From: Patiria miniata
Taxonomy: Eukaryota; Echinodermata; Asteroidea; Valvatida; Asterinidae
Direction: 5' to 3'
Assembly: GCF_015706575.1 (NCBI RefSeq)
Contig: NW_024037076.1
Span: 10,822,777-10,886,776, forward strand
DNA length: 64,000 nt
This document shows positions 34,401 through 49,400 of this stretch, one piece after another. How positions within the stretch are numbered: the first letter of the stretch is position 1; each line of letters opens with the position of its first letter. The notes beneath the pieces were generated by a model, which had not been told where the DNA came from, made no database searches, and saw nothing but the letters and a program-made list of their open reading frames with translations. The position numbers and the translations under genes are program-made.

Positions 34401-37400
34401 AACAAACGTGTATGGGTGTGTACATGTGTGTACCTTTATAAATGTATTCATATTTATGTGCTTATGTGAAATCCTTGAAATATTTTTATGACAAAACAAG
34501 AGCTTGCAAGGAGTTCAACTTGCAAGAGATTAATCTGATATGTTTTGAAATGATGATTTAAATTACCACTTTTTTCCTCTTTGTCTTCTTCTGTTTGACA
34601 TCGTAGGTGTCATTCTTTCGCATGGTATCCACAGCCAACCCCAATGAATCCATGCTGAAGGAGCTGGATACCCTTTTGTCCAATCTTCCCCACACCTCTG
34701 CTTCCACGCCTGGGGCTAGCGTCACCCCTCAGATTGCCCTTTCACCCAAGGCCCCCAGCGGGCATGGGCCCATCGCCAAGAAGACAGGTAGTGTGATAAA
34801 AGGTGAAGTTTCATTTAGCTCCCATGAAAATTCATGTGTTAACAATGTTACGAGTACCAGGTAACAACTGCTGTTTTCAATATCTGTATCTGTTAGCTTC
34901 TGTACAAACGCCTGGTGTGGCTATCGCATACAGCCGCATACTGTTTGTATGAGGATAACTGCCAGAAACACCGTGGCAAACCCCTTCTCTTAGCGATAAG
35001 TGTTTGCTGGGTTCTTTTACGTGCATTATACAACACACGGGACCTACAGCTTTACGTCCCATCCGAAGGACGAAGCAATAGTGGTTAAGTGCCTTGCTCA
35101 AGGGCACAAGTGTCCGGGCCTGGGCTTGAACCCACGCCACTGTTTGCTCTGAAACACCAGAGCATGAGTCAAGTGTTCTTAACCGCTAGGCCATCTCACC
35201 CCATCTAAGACCTGGCAATTACATATGCGTGTACGTACACCTGGCACAAAAAAGAAACTAAGCAGTTATTATAATCATCATTGTTTGGACATTTCTCAGT
35301 GAACTTTCCGGTTCAATTTGATGCCTCACTTGGGAACACTGTGTAAGAAATAACGAGAGCGCAAGCACTGAAGCTCCTGAAACCCCAAAGCTAAAAGTTG
35401 CACTTAGCAAAATTTTCAATGGGCATTGCAAGACCAATTGAATGCGGAGCCTACATCATTGCATTCATTTACAGTATTTACTGCACATAAATATCCATCG
35501 CCACATATATCCATGGCTGCATGCAAGTTGTAACCGCAGCGCTTTGTGTTTGCAACTTTTGAACAGTGAGGAAGGTAGCTGCATGCATGGCGTAAATCTT
35601 GAAGTTTCAAAAATTCAAATATTCGGTCAAGTGCAGTTTGGAATAATCAGACACTAAATCATTCAAACGTGGATAGCCCTGCCTAATACTTTGCTGATAA
35701 TAATGTTTGATGCATGAGCGGAACATAAACAGAGGGGAATTTGAACCCAACTTTATTTGTTGATCGGGAGCCTTCAGTACACATGTACAGGGTGGATAAA
35801 AAAGAAAAAAACGAAACCGACATATTGCTAATTGGAACAGAAGTAGGGCACATGTGAATCAAAGGGGATATTCAGTGAGGGTTGAATATTTTCTTTAAAA
35901 TGACACCCTGATCATGTCCTTACATTCACGGTTTACTGAGCAGTGACCAAATTTATGAAAGGGTCTATTGAAAGAATTGCGCCACTTTTCATGGTGAAAT
36001 CTCTTATTTTTTTATCCCACCTGCCTTGATTGGCAACCATAGCCTTTCACTCTGTGACAATTGACACCACAAAAACCACGATTGAAAAGAGGCGCAAGTC
36101 TCTAAATAGACCCTTTTATAAAATTGGTCACTGCTCAGTCAACTGTGAATGTAAGGACATGATCAGGGTGTCGTTTTAAAGAGGAGATTCAACCTTAACA
36201 GAGGATATCTCCCTTTGATTCACATGTGCCCTACTTCTGTTCCAATTAGCAATAATATCTCGGTTTCGTTTTTTTTATCCATCATGTACAATGCATTGCA
36301 GAAGGGAAATTTAAATGTCTGTAGTCCCGGTAATACAGCTTACAACTCCGTATCGGCTCCGTGAGCCAACCAAAGAGGGCGCGTTTTTACCACTTTCGAG
36401 AGCCCCTTGGACGGGACACTGTGTGTACTTACTGTACAGGTTTGCGCGCGAAGTAGGCACGTTTATTTATCCTGAATGTGCACAAAACTAAGCCATAGCG
36501 TCTTCGCGCGTGAGCATCATCAGGCGTCGTCGGCGTGCGAATACATCCAAATTTAACTGTGATGGTCTCCAAGACTACTACCCCGCCCTCAATAACTTTG
36601 GATCATTCATAATACGCAGTAAATGGACCGAGAACCAGTCTAGATCTCCCCCAACTCTCCTTTTCTGGCCGTCGAAGGGGGTACTTGTGCACGGAGCTCA
36701 TTGTGACAAAAATAGTAGAGGAAACGTTGAGGAATATTTTGGAAGGGCTAGCTCGATTATAACTGGGCAGCTTGGAAGATTCAATGATTGTTACCAAGTT
36801 CATTTTGATTGTGTATCATCATGTACCCGTACTTGTAAGTCACAGTTGTATGTTCAAAGTGAAAATAGACCTGATGGTTACTCCTGTTTCAGGGTCGAAG
36901 AAATCCCACGGCAGTTCAGTAAAGACAAACCAAAACACCCAAGACGAGGATGAAGGGCTGGACACATCCTTGACGCCCGATACTCCACCGGTACCCCAAC
37001 CAGAGGATGTGCTGGTGGTGACATTTGGGACCCAGGGAAATGAATGCCCTGGAATGCTCTCTGAGGCTAAGGTATTATGATGTTTACAATGTACATTCAA
37101 ACTTGCAAACTTCAAAACTTGGTTTGCTTAACACTTTTGAAACTCTCAAATTCTTTGTCAAAAAATAATGTGATACCACAAAATAGACCCCCATTTCCAA
37201 CATGTCTGTCGGTGTTCTCCAACATGTATAAATAACCTGGTGCCCCGCCAAGCTTTCTGAGGCACCGGCCAAGCTTCAAAAGCTGCGGCTAAGCTTAAAA
37301 AATTGCACGCCATGCTTAAAAAAAAAAGGAAAAAATAATAAAAAAGACAAACAAGTGGGACTACCCTTACCCTCCAGGGTATATTTTGGCCAGAAACTCT

Positions 37401-40400
37401 GCCGAAAGCAGTAACATTGAACATTTGTCAAACTGACAAGCCTGCCCATTGTAGCAACCAATCAGGTCAAAAGTCTGAAGGCCAAACTGCCACAGAGTCC
37501 CTGGTCACTGATGTGTTAAAAAAGATGATGCTGAGCCAGTATTGTACTTAATTGTTAGTGTTAGAAATGGTTTAAAAGCTGTTATCCTTACACAAATTAC
37601 ATGTTCATCTGCAAATAGCGCCCCCTAGCGCGGTAGCATAAAGAAATGTATGACTGCAAATAGCGCCCCTAACATAATTATAGCCGCCCCCCCCAGCCCC
37701 CCCCCCCAGCCCCCCCCCCCCCCCCCCCAGCCCCCCCCCCCCCCCCCTCCCCCCTGCTGTTTGACGGCGCACCGACCTTTAACTTTCAAAGTTGGAGAAC
37801 ACTGGTCTGTGAATTAACCCTTAAAACCCTCCCTCTATCAGGCTGGCAAATTCAACAGCGCAAGTCCAACAGTCAAAATAAATCAAGCGACTGTTTTTCA
37901 CAGTTGAGTGCTCCCTGCCGTCGTAAAGCAGGATTGACTGGCTGTGATAGTTATGAAACCTGATATAGCCGTGCTTTGACTGCAGGAGATTGATAAGCCA
38001 GCTGTGCCTATCATTTGCTTGCTTTTTGTCTGTTGATGGAATTTGACTACTCACAGTGCCTATTGGGTATGATCTGACTGTTGGTGACTAGCCTGTGTAA
38101 AAGCCGTGGCAGGGGAACAGGATTGACTTTGTGACTGTCTGTTTTTAATTAACCAGCACATATCCTCAAAAATCCAACACAAGTGGCCGATTTCATGGAA
38201 CAGCACAGCAATTGGTTATCAATGCAATGTATAATGCTTGGGACCGGTTCTCAGTTAATTTTTGCTTAGCACAAAAAGCGATGAGCTATTTTTTTTGGTT
38301 TACATTTCCACAAAATGTGTTCCTTGTTTGACACGATTATGCAAAAAATTGATCTTCATTGCATTTGCAATATTTTCCGCTTAGCATTTCCCTGAAATTT
38401 GGCCCTTGTTTGGCATGATTATGCAGAATATTCACCCTAAAGAACTCAACCCATCAACCCCCAACGGCATGTTTTGTTGGAATCTGTCAGGTTGGGTACA
38501 GTTTTTTACATTGGGTTGGCACACCTCCAGAATCGATGTCAGAAATATGTGTGTGCAGTTTCCCATATGGTGTTGGAATTTGCCAGGATGGGTATGGCTT
38601 CTAGTAAATCATGCTAGGGAGTTAGGATTAATTGATCTACATGCCGGTTTTCCTTCTGTGGTTATTTAATAATAATACTGTAAGCGCTGTGATTTAGTTT
38701 ACTAATAAGAGCGTTCTTAAATGCTGATTATTATTATTATTATTTGATGGTTAGATTTTCATCAGCTTCAAACTTTTCTAGTTCTGAGATGTCGCCGTCA
38801 GAATGAAAAAAAAAGAAGGAACTCACCCAGATTCTTTTTTATATCCTGTGCAGGTGTTGAGTTCTAATCCCTCCCGCCCTAAGCCCAAAATCAGTCCCAC
38901 GGCAGCCCAGAGCAGTCTGGCCGCCATCAGTGAACAGCCAGAGAAACAGCTACGATTCTCAGACGATGCCGATGCGTCGGCAAACAGTGACCATCTCATG
39001 GAAGCTATGTCTATAGGTGAGTATTGCCTACAAGGCTTTCCACTCGAGTTGCTGATGTACGTAGTGCATTTTTGGTGAAGAGGACGTGGGACACATACCA
39101 TTAACCCTAACCGCTAACTCCCTAGGCCTTTTAGCTAGGATGTAGCCTCCATCCTGCAAAATCCTCCAACTGGCCTCCTGGGAAAAAAGCATATAGCCTC
39201 AATCCTGCAAATTCCTCCATTATTTCTTGAATATGGTCCGTGGAGGGGTGACCACTGCCTGAATCCTGCAAAATCCTGCGGCAGTGACTGTCAGTTTGTT
39301 GACCCTTGGCCAGTGACATCCTGGAGCAGTATGGAGGATTTCAAGCATAATCCAGGCCTATATTTCTGCATGGCTGAGCAAAAACAACTCGAGGTCCGGC
39401 CCAAGACCTTGACAAAGTGCATCCTACGAAATCAGTAACTCACTTTTGCCATGTAACCTCAATCCTCCTAATTCCTCCACTTTGGCAAAGAGGATTTTGA
39501 AGGATTCATGGCGGTTAGCGTTAAGTGACCACACTTCTTCACAGTACAACCAGCCCCAAGCATGTCCTAAATACATGCATACTTTGACTTTTACAATAAC
39601 AACCATCTTGCACAAAGTGCAGCAGAATATCATGTACTTAGTAGCACCATGGATTTTGGACCTGGCGTGTACTTTTTAGGTGTTCAACTCATGTGCCGTG
39701 GTATTTGGTTCGAACACTGATGGGGAACATGGTGCTTACAAGTGTTCTTGGGCAAGACACTTTACTGCAATTGCCCCTCTCCACCCAGGAGTATCAATGG
39801 ATACCTGTGCAGGTAGATACCAGATTGCACTGATCTCGAGCTGCTGCAGAAAGAAAAATAGTCCAATGGCCTGATGAACAGGGGTAATAATTGTGAAGCG
39901 CTTTGAGACCCAGTATAAAGCGCTATACGTTTGCATAAGCACCGCATTATTATTTTTTAACTAGCCTCTGAACATGGCTGCTCTGAGCCTGTTGCCCATG
40001 TTACAGATTTATGCATATTTAGATGAAAATGGGTCGAGCATACCCTGCACAGATATCATAATGACATAATATCAGCTACCTTTGCTTACGCTTTAGTGGC
40101 ATCAGAATATTCCATGGATCTCGAGGGCGAGATGGCCAGCAACTTGAGCGGTCGTAACACTCCCCGGTCAGCGGTCAGCTTGGGAAGCAGCTCGACGGAC
40201 CACAACCGTCCCGACTTGATCGACTCCACCCAGCTGCCCAATAATGCCAACATCACGGACCGCTTTGGCAAGTTTGAGATCGGCGACGCCCTGGAGAAGA
40301 AGAAAGCACAGGGAAATCCTGGTAGGTTGGTTGGATGTGGATAGAGTGAACCATGCAGGACCACTTTTATTACAGCAGATAGGTGATGGGATTGTGCCTT

Positions 40401-43400
40401 TGACGACACAAGAATGACATTTGGCACACAGTCAGAGTATGTCATAACAAAATATATATTGGCTGTACGGCCATCGCAGATTTGTCCTTTGAAAAAATAT
40501 AGGTAGAATAACAAGCAATGGCAGCCATTTTGAAAATTGCTCATTACTCTACCTATAGAATGTAAACTGTGCAAAATCTTTCATGTTGTGAAAAAGGGCT
40601 GATATGGTTGGGGATTAGAATCCCTTGCCCTTGAGCATGAAGCTGAGGTATTGCCATGGTGACTATTGGCCAGGCAAAAGATTCCAATCCCCAACCGCGG
40701 CCCTTTTTCACAACATGAAGTATTTTACACAGCTTCCATAACACAGCACTGAAATTGATTAAGGCAAGGAACTTGGTCACAGTGTCCAAAGATGATGTTG
40801 TGATCAATTGACCATTGTGCGGTGATGCGTGATGGAAATAAAATGAAACTCGTAGGGATTTATGCCAAGGATAAGGAGTATTAGCACAATTAAAACATTT
40901 CAAAATTTGCTTTGTGGTGTTGTAGTTATTTCAAAGACAGACAGACGCTTTTTGGGGGGACATACATGTACTGTAGAGCAAAAGAAAAGGCTATTAGGCA
41001 AATACAAGCATATACCATGGACCCTATGTTGCTCCGGGGCCCTCAGTGACCCTCAAACCCTCTGCTGATGAGATCATGGGTTTTTCAGTTTCCCTCAATC
41101 TCACCCGTGTTGAACTGAAAACCTGTCACAATTTGGTGGCATTTTGTAGCGAGCTTATTAGCAGATTTCTGTGCTTTGCAACTCCAGGAAATAAGCCTTG
41201 ACCCTAACCGTGCCAGACTCAACACGGTGCATCAGGTGGAAAAGTGTGGTGCACTTTGTTGCATTCAGCCATCAACAACACTGCACAAACGGCCAGTTCT
41301 GAAACAATGAGAGCTAGTCCCATTGGGCAATGCCACAGTTGTATCCTGCTGCAGTTGGTGACCACAGACTCTGAGGCAGTTTGGCCTTGAGACTTTTGAC
41401 CTGATGGATCTTGCTACACTGTGCAGGCTTGTTATTTAGACTCGCAAGTGTTGCATGTTGCTGCTTTTCGCAGGGTTTCTAGCCAAAATACCCTAGAGGG
41501 TTAGGGTTAGGACAAAGCGTAGCTTGTAAAAAGGTTAATAAATGTGATCCGATCAAGCTAAATGAGTCGTTTGTTGGCCCTTATCGATTTTGTTAAATTT
41601 AATTTTTTTACATTTTTGAACAGAAGAGCTATCTTGCAGTTTATATTTGGTGAAAACTCCATGTGAATACGACTTTCTATTCAGAAATTATGGCGCTTAG
41701 AACACATGCAGATCAGAAAGAAGAAAACAGAAAAATCAAAATTGAAGTGTTTATTAAGCAGCAATAAACCTGTTTTATTTCAGGTTATTGAATATTGAAC
41801 TCCTTAGCAAAAATTTCACATTTTAACTACTTTATCATGAGTTTTTCTCGGAAAAAAAGTAGTTGACATGAAAGAGGACATATGTAGCCTTCCGATTTTA
41901 CAAAAAAAAGTCAATTTTTAAATTTCAACCCTACAGACCTATTTTGGGCTGTATCTTACAATCATAATTGCAGACAAACGACTCGTTTAGCTTGATCCCA
42001 TCACAAATGGATGTAGGAACAGTTTTCCGTTTTGTCTTTGTCGAACAAAGAAACCTTTAGCGAGACCTGGAGCACGGAAGTCATCGGCAGCGACACCTCG
42101 GAGCCTCCCTCGGAGCCCAACACCATCGAGCGTCTGCAGGAGATAGCGGAATCCCAGGAGGACATTGAGCTGGCCGGTGCCCAGGCCGCCTCCCTGCTGG
42201 GCATCAGGCACTCGGTACCCGACATCTCGGAGACGGCCAGCGAGACCTGGAGCGTGGACGTCCTGCAGAGCGACTCAGAGCGCACGGAGGACAGGATGCA
42301 GGAGGTGGAGGATGTGGCTCACGAAGAGGCTATCCAGGTAAAGGGCTCTTTCAAATGACGTCATTTCCTACAGATCATCCACTCGTGGCCACGTGCATCC
42401 GCATTTTGAGCGTCAACTTGCATAACGCGCATCGGCTGCGTCGTATTTCGAACACATTTCGAGCAACAAGCGCGCGTGTTTGGAACATTTTCAACACTGC
42501 GCAATGCGTGCTTGATTGCGTAAAATATGCAGTTGCAGTTCTCTTACAGAGATGGCCGTCACTGAACGAACCCTAATGTTTTGATCAGGCCGTGTGTGAA
42601 ACTGGCATGTTTGGCTACGGCTACACTTTGGACTAGTGTTTTGTGCATCAGGTTGGGTTGACCAGGTCAAACTGACCCTGATACACAACAGTTGGGTTGA
42701 CCAGGTTTAACCGACCTGAAACATTATAGATATAAACCAAATCCAAACTGAAACGGAACTGACTCTCTAAAACCGACCCGACCCGACCCAACAAAAATTC
42801 AAGGAAAACCGACCTGAACCGAACCGACCCGAAAAAACCCTGAATATCTGGCTTGGGTAACTGTGTCGGCTTTTTGTGCCTTTTCACCTTGCAGTTCTCA
42901 TTGCGCGTTGGCAGGTTCCACACGCGCTGGCAACACACCAAATGAACGCAGTGCGATATCACCCTCAGTGTGTAACAACTGACGTGCATTTTTATTGTCC
43001 ATACTCTTGGCCGTCTTTAATAGACCATTCATAAATACCTCAGACAGTTTAGCCATTCCTATTGGTCGAGAGCCCGTCACGTGGCCGGTCTTAAACGGAT
43101 GATAAAGACATGGCTAGCTGGTCTTAAACATTTTTCCAGTGTCACATAAAATGTGGACTCCTAAAAATCCAGTGCCTCTTACCGTTTTATTGGTTGAACG
43201 TTCACAATCCTCACATAGGCATGCGCAACACTACCAGTGAGTCAGAATTTTATAGTTCAAATTCAAAACGCAACGCCCCAGGTGCGTTCTGCGCGACATC
43301 GCACAGAACGTGCCAAGCGCGTCAATCTCCATAAAAGGTTTTTTTACATCTTAATCGCCAGCTGAAAAGTCCATTATTTAGCTAGAGGGATGTTTAAAAA

Positions 43401-46400
43401 AGCATGAAGGGAACTTGTTGAACAAAATCTGGATTTTTGACCGAAATATTATATTTTTTTGACCGAAAAGGTATTTATGAATGGGAATAAATATGTGGTC
43501 AGTCGGTATTAATCACTCTGTCTAAGACCGCTTAGAGTCTGGGTGCTGATAATTACCCTCGCCTCCGGCTCGGGTAATTATCAGCACCCAGACTCTAAGC
43601 CGTCTTAAACAGAGTGATTAAAACCTCTCGAGCACACATTTATTCCCTTAATAAAATTACAGTATCCAATCAGACAATATAACAAAGAGCTAGATTAAAT
43701 TACTAGAGCGCTAACTCCTCATTCTTACGCACGGAGATACTTTGAAGCCGTCCTGGGCACAGACATTTTAATTTGTGTGCGTGTTTGTAGAACGTAATGA
43801 AATTAGATGGAGTGAATTTTGAAAGTGTACTCTACATGTAAATGCTACGCGCAATTACAACATACGCAAACAACTTAAGCGCATCCTTACAGTTAAAATA
43901 CGTCACAACAAAAATCATCTGCAGCGGATGAATCCGCACCCGTTTGCATTGTTTGCGCAGAGCAAAATAGAACGTTTCGGTTTCGATTAGGGGGTATCCG
44001 CTTCAATAACCACCTGTATAGAATGCAAATGCAGATATACAAATTGCCGTACTAAAGCCGTACACAATTTTCAGTTTTCCACAGTTGTGTACAAACACGG
44101 ATGCGCCCGGCAGGCATCGCTTTGTATATCGAGTAAGCACTCTAGTAATTTAATATAGCTCTATGGGCTGTTTCTATGGCTATTGTATTCAACTATTCAG
44201 AGAACAGTTGATATCAAATCTAGGAGTAAATCAAAATAATCTTGATATTATCTATTTCAGGCTTCCCTGTTAGAGGCCGACACCGACAGGACATCATCCA
44301 AAACCAGCGATGGACCCAGCTCAAGACGCAGCTCCTCAGATAGCCCAAGTGTGGAAGATGGGGCCAACAAGAAAGATGCTGTAAGAATAACTACAGGAAT
44401 GTTGTCCCCAAACACAAATATGTCAAGCTATTAAAATCCACTAAATAACTTGGGGGGGGGGGGGAACAGATCCATGTCAGTACACAAAGGCTTTCATTAA
44501 AGGCATTATGGGCTTCCCTTTCTAAGACCCCCTTTACACAGGGCTGCGACCTTTGTGCCTCCCTTGTGCGACCATAAAACTTGCCAGGTCGCCGTTGGAG
44601 GCTCAAAGGAGGCCGAATGGTTGCCTAGGTCGTTCAAAGGTGGTACACAGGATGTTCAGACATCGCCATGGACGCCATGGTCGCCGTAAATTTTTGAACA
44701 TGTTCAAAACAGTCGCACAAAGGTCGCCGAGGAAGTTGGTTGCTCAAAGGTGGCTCAAATGAGGCAGAAGGGAGGCACAAGCATTGCCGTGGTTGCAGAA
44801 TGGATGCACAATGGTCGGCCAATGGTCGCCACGTAATGGAGCCGTTCTGTTGCAAATTTTACCTTCAATCTGGGCGATATGCTTCTGCCTCCGTTGTACC
44901 TCCTCTGGTCGACCAAGAGCGTGCATTGAACGATGTCTGTGGCGACCGCTGTGCCTCCATTCGGCATTGGTTGTCGTAGGTTGCACAGGGGAAGCACAGG
45001 GGAGGCAGGCAAGTGGCTCAGTGGACGCACAGGTCGCTCGTAGCTCGACATGAAAATACCCGAGAATTGCAGTTTTGGTGGTTCAAGGGAGGCTTACAAG
45101 GATCGCGAGAGCAGTTACATTTTCTGGGTTTAGGCAACCATTGAGTGTCCTGGCCTTTTTTTGGTCGCTCATAGGTGGTACAAAGGTCGCAGGCCCTGTG
45201 TAAAGGGGGCCTAAGTGGGATACATTGGACCTGGGTGCGGGCAAAAATGATGGTGGTTCTCTCTGCACTTGCACTGCCAAACTCACCTTCACTGTGATGT
45301 ATCAAGTAGTGTAGGCCCCACAGAGTGATGGGAAGAAGAGATACATATTGCTGACATAAACTTGAACACTTCTTATTAAACGTTGTGTTAGTTTCTTTCA
45401 GGTGGTATAACTTTATGTTGATATTTTGCCATTTTGTTAGAGCTCAGATGCCACAGAAGACTCCAGCAGCCACTACTTTGATCCCATGGAGGATCCATCC
45501 ATGCTGAAGGGTTCCTCTCCCGTGGGACAGTCAAGTAGTTCTTCCTCCCAATCCAACAGTGACCATCAAGAGGCCTTCCCCAAGAAGCCCCTCCAGCAGG
45601 ACGAATTCCCTCTTAGACGCTCCTCTCCCCTGGTCGAAGACAAGCAGAGAAAGCAACCCAAGGAAGGTCCTCTGTCAGACAGGCCCTTCCCTGGCTTCCT
45701 GAGTCAGTTTGATCCCGTTGCAAACGGGAACAATCATACCCTGAACAATGGAAACGAACCAAGCAGAGTCATGTTGGCTAAACCTGACAGCAAGCCCCCA
45801 GAAGACCTTTTGCAGGATTTTGACCCCTTTTCCTCTCTGAGTCCCGGAACATCAAGCACGTTGCCAACATCAATCGGAAGGCAAGGGGACACCCCAATGG
45901 GAGCCAAGCCAAAGAAAAGGAGCAATTCCGCTCAGAAGATCTCAGCAGGCCAGACACCGACTGGATACGTACCCTACAATGAACGTCACGGTCTGAACCA
46001 CGATTATGGCAGCCAAGGGAGGCAACAGCGGACTAATCCTTTTGATCTTGGCCATGACGGTCTTTCTCATGTCAACCATGGTTTTTTTGAGCCAACAGCG
46101 CCGTCGTCTCAGCCAGGCCCATACCAGCCGGACCTCTTGAATAATCCATTTGCTACTATCTTTGATCCTTCGGCTCCTGTCAGCCACACGTCCCAATCGT
46201 TGTTTACTCTTCAGCCCCAGCAGCAGAGCACGTCTTACAGAACCTTGGCACTGGACACAGACAGCGGGGTGGTGTCTGGGGACTCCAGCGAGCACCTTTC
46301 CCATCGAGTTGTCAGCTCCATCAGCACTGGTAGCAGCAGCAGTGCCTCCTTCCTCAACTCGTCAATTGAGAGCTCCACAAAACCCCCGGATTTCCTCGTT

Positions 46401-49400
46401 CAGATAGGCAGTCGGACATCAGATGAGTGGAGTGGGATAGATCAGGCGGAGCCCGGCAGGGTCCAGAGCTTCCCCAGCACGTCGTCAGGCTCCAGCTATG
46501 GTCTGACTGGTTCCACAGAGGTGGAACAGAAGCCAGCTAGTAGTAGTTTGTTCCAGAGGTCTCACAGCACAGATGCATCTTATATATCAGAGGAAAGCAA
46601 AGCTAAACTAGTGAGTAAGAATTAAAAACCTCAAAGTATGGCTACTTATCCATCACTGAGCTCAAACCAACTAAAGGCCTGGTGGTCTAACTGATACCAG
46701 GTTTCGCCCTTCATTTTTTTCTTCATTAGCCAGCCGTACTAGTGAACCAGAAGATTGAATTAAAATAAATGTCCGATCATTTAAAAACACAAACAATTGA
46801 TAGTTTTATGAGGAAGAGCTATTACTCTTGCCATCTGTTTAGTTTTTTTATGTTTGTTTGCTGATGCAGGTTACACACAAATTGAAGTTTTGAATCAGTG
46901 TTGCCCACAGGTTCCAAATATTGTTGCACATTTATTATGATACAAGCAGTTCATTGTTAATACCCTAATGCCATGTTCCTTCTTCCCAAATCTTCTAGGA
47001 TGTTGGGGATAGTGATAAAAGTAGATCCTGGTTGAAGAAAAAAGTCAGCCAAATACACAAAATAGGTGAGTGATCATCAAATTCCCCAGTCATTTCGTAA
47101 CGGTAGAAATTTTGTGGGGAAAAAAATGCTGTTATAGGGGAGTCGGGTTGGCGTAGCGGTACTATCCTTGCATTGCAACGCTGTGACCCGGGTTCGATTC
47201 TCGCCTGGGTCAATATTTGGAATGGGTTTTCAGTCCCTGCCTGATTCCGTGGGTTTTCCCTAGAATATCATTCTGGAGTTTTCCTCCCACATCTAAAACT
47301 GTAATTGCTTCTCATTGTCTCTTCTCTACATGCTTCTTCAGGCTTGCTAGCTACAGTGCTTGGGGGCTTTTGAGGAATCCTTGGTTTCATTTCCAAAATT
47401 ATTTAATAATAATAATAAAACTTGTGCACACAAGTTTTCAAACTTATTAGTGCCCTAACCCAATATTCCCTCATCCTTTTTTTAGGAGTTTCCATACGTT
47501 TACTAATTAGACCACGAGCAACAAATATGACCCGGTTGCGATAGTAAAAGTTTGCCTATAAAGGGGGGCTGTGACATTAGGAGACATCAAAACGTCTCCC
47601 TAATAACCGATGTCTCCCTATCTTCGAAAGAATGACGATAACATGTCTCCTAAATGTACCATTTAGTGGTGTAATAATACCATATTGTGTTAAAGATTTC
47701 CACTGTTGATTTGGTGAAGCTGACTTTTATTGTTCCACCTTTTGTTTAGCATCGACCAGAAAACCCAGCAAGAAACACGGACCCGCCGGGGAACGGGACG
47801 ACAGAGAGAGAGATAGAGACTGGGAACAGGAGAAGAAGCACTCAGAAGCTGCACAGATCATCCCAAACCTGGCCTTGGTGCACCATTCATTTAAAGGTAA
47901 AACATTGGGCACGGGGAGACAACTATGGTGGCATGGATGGCTTGTGCGTAAAGCGCTCGCCTCTCACCAAGGTGACCACGGTTCGAATCCTGGCCGCGGA
48001 TCACATGTGAGTAGAGTTGTGCGTTGGTTCTCTCCTGTGCCATGAGGGTTTTTCACCAGGCCCTCCGGTTTTCCTCCCTCCGGTAAAATCAAACACTTTA
48101 AATCTCAGGCTGTGCTCCGTGGTCATATATGGGTCGATGTTGCCGGCAGCCATAGGCGCCTTTACGTGCCAGCAGCCCAACCAAGTTGTAGCCGCGTCCT
48201 TCGCAATTCGGCATCCCAGCTGCCAGTAAGGGTGATTAGCCTCCCAAATTAATATTATTATAATTATTATTAACTCTAAAAAACAAATGTAGGTGTCTCC
48301 CAAATGACAAAAAAATTATTTGGTATTCCAGTTGTTTAAAACATGTGAATTGATCGGTGAGTTTCTTGTGCCTGGACTTGTGATTGGACGGCTGTGACAC
48401 TGGTTAATGTTCAGTTCACAGTTGGAATAACGAGCTTATTTAAAAGAAAGAAGTACATACAACATGTAAATATTAGAAGGATGAACTCTTTTTCACCATT
48501 TTTGCAATGCACCCAACCTTGGGCGCATTTTCTCACTTTGAAAATCTTACATAGATTTTCAGAACCACACATCTTTCCAAAAAGGGATTTCTACATGGTG
48601 TTACCAAAAACCTTCACTTGGTCATACCACCATCATGCAAAGTTTCAAATGTTACTTTTGTACATTTCTTTGTATAACCCTTGCCTTACCCTGGGCGACT
48701 TTTGTCGACAAGAACTACCCCCCTGCTGATTCCCGTGGGCGACGTTAGTCGACCAGGAAACCACACACAGAACACCCTCAACACAGATATATTCACTAGT
48801 TTTCAGAAAGGCGGCATGTTGATATATTTAACCGCCCATACATCAACCATATATACCAGCAGAAAGAGTGTTTTCGGATCGTTCTAATGGTGCAGTTTAT
48901 TCATAGTGTTACCATTACAAAAAAAATTGAGAAAAGAGCTTCAGAAGTATCCACGCACAATTTGAGGTATGGAGTGCCATTTGGTCATGTGGTGAAATGG
49001 CTTGCAGTTTGATAAATGGGACCAGATGGACAAACATTCTTATATTTGCACGTATGGACTTCATTGTTACATCACATAAAAGAGTAAGGTTCAAGGAACA
49101 AACTTTCCACACAACACCTATGATTTTAATCACTCCTTGGCAGTGAAAATCTGGGTTGAAAAAAGTGAGTTTTCGACTTGTTGTCATTTTGTTCACGCTC
49201 TCGTGATTTCAGCATGACCAAGCAAACAATTTGGTCCTGGGCAGAGCCAAGTCAATAAACAATGTGGTAATGAAAGGGAATAAAGTTGGTTGCATGCGCA
49301 ATTGAAGGTGTTCACTTTATGAAAAGTGGGAAACTTTTTGACAAAAATAAACCAGTTTAAATGCCATTTGGCTATTTGTTGGGTTGGGGTTATTTTATTA

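Noticed and set aside
36510..36892. Open frame upstream of exon 5 as coding
   Set aside because: Different frame from exon 5, no similarity; the branch/acceptor region CTCCTGTTTCAG marks it as intron.
37686..37755. Poly-C tract as a functional element
   Set aside because: Simple sequence; its length is likely unreliable in reads and I see no associated structure.
44553..45305. Several overlapping open frames on both strands in intron 9
   Set aside because: All fall within the word-repeat TIR element; no transposase motifs.
46611..46625. Exon 10 reading through to the stop at 46625 as the gene's end
   Set aside because: GTGAGT donor at 46611 and seven or more conserved downstream exons in phase show that it continues.
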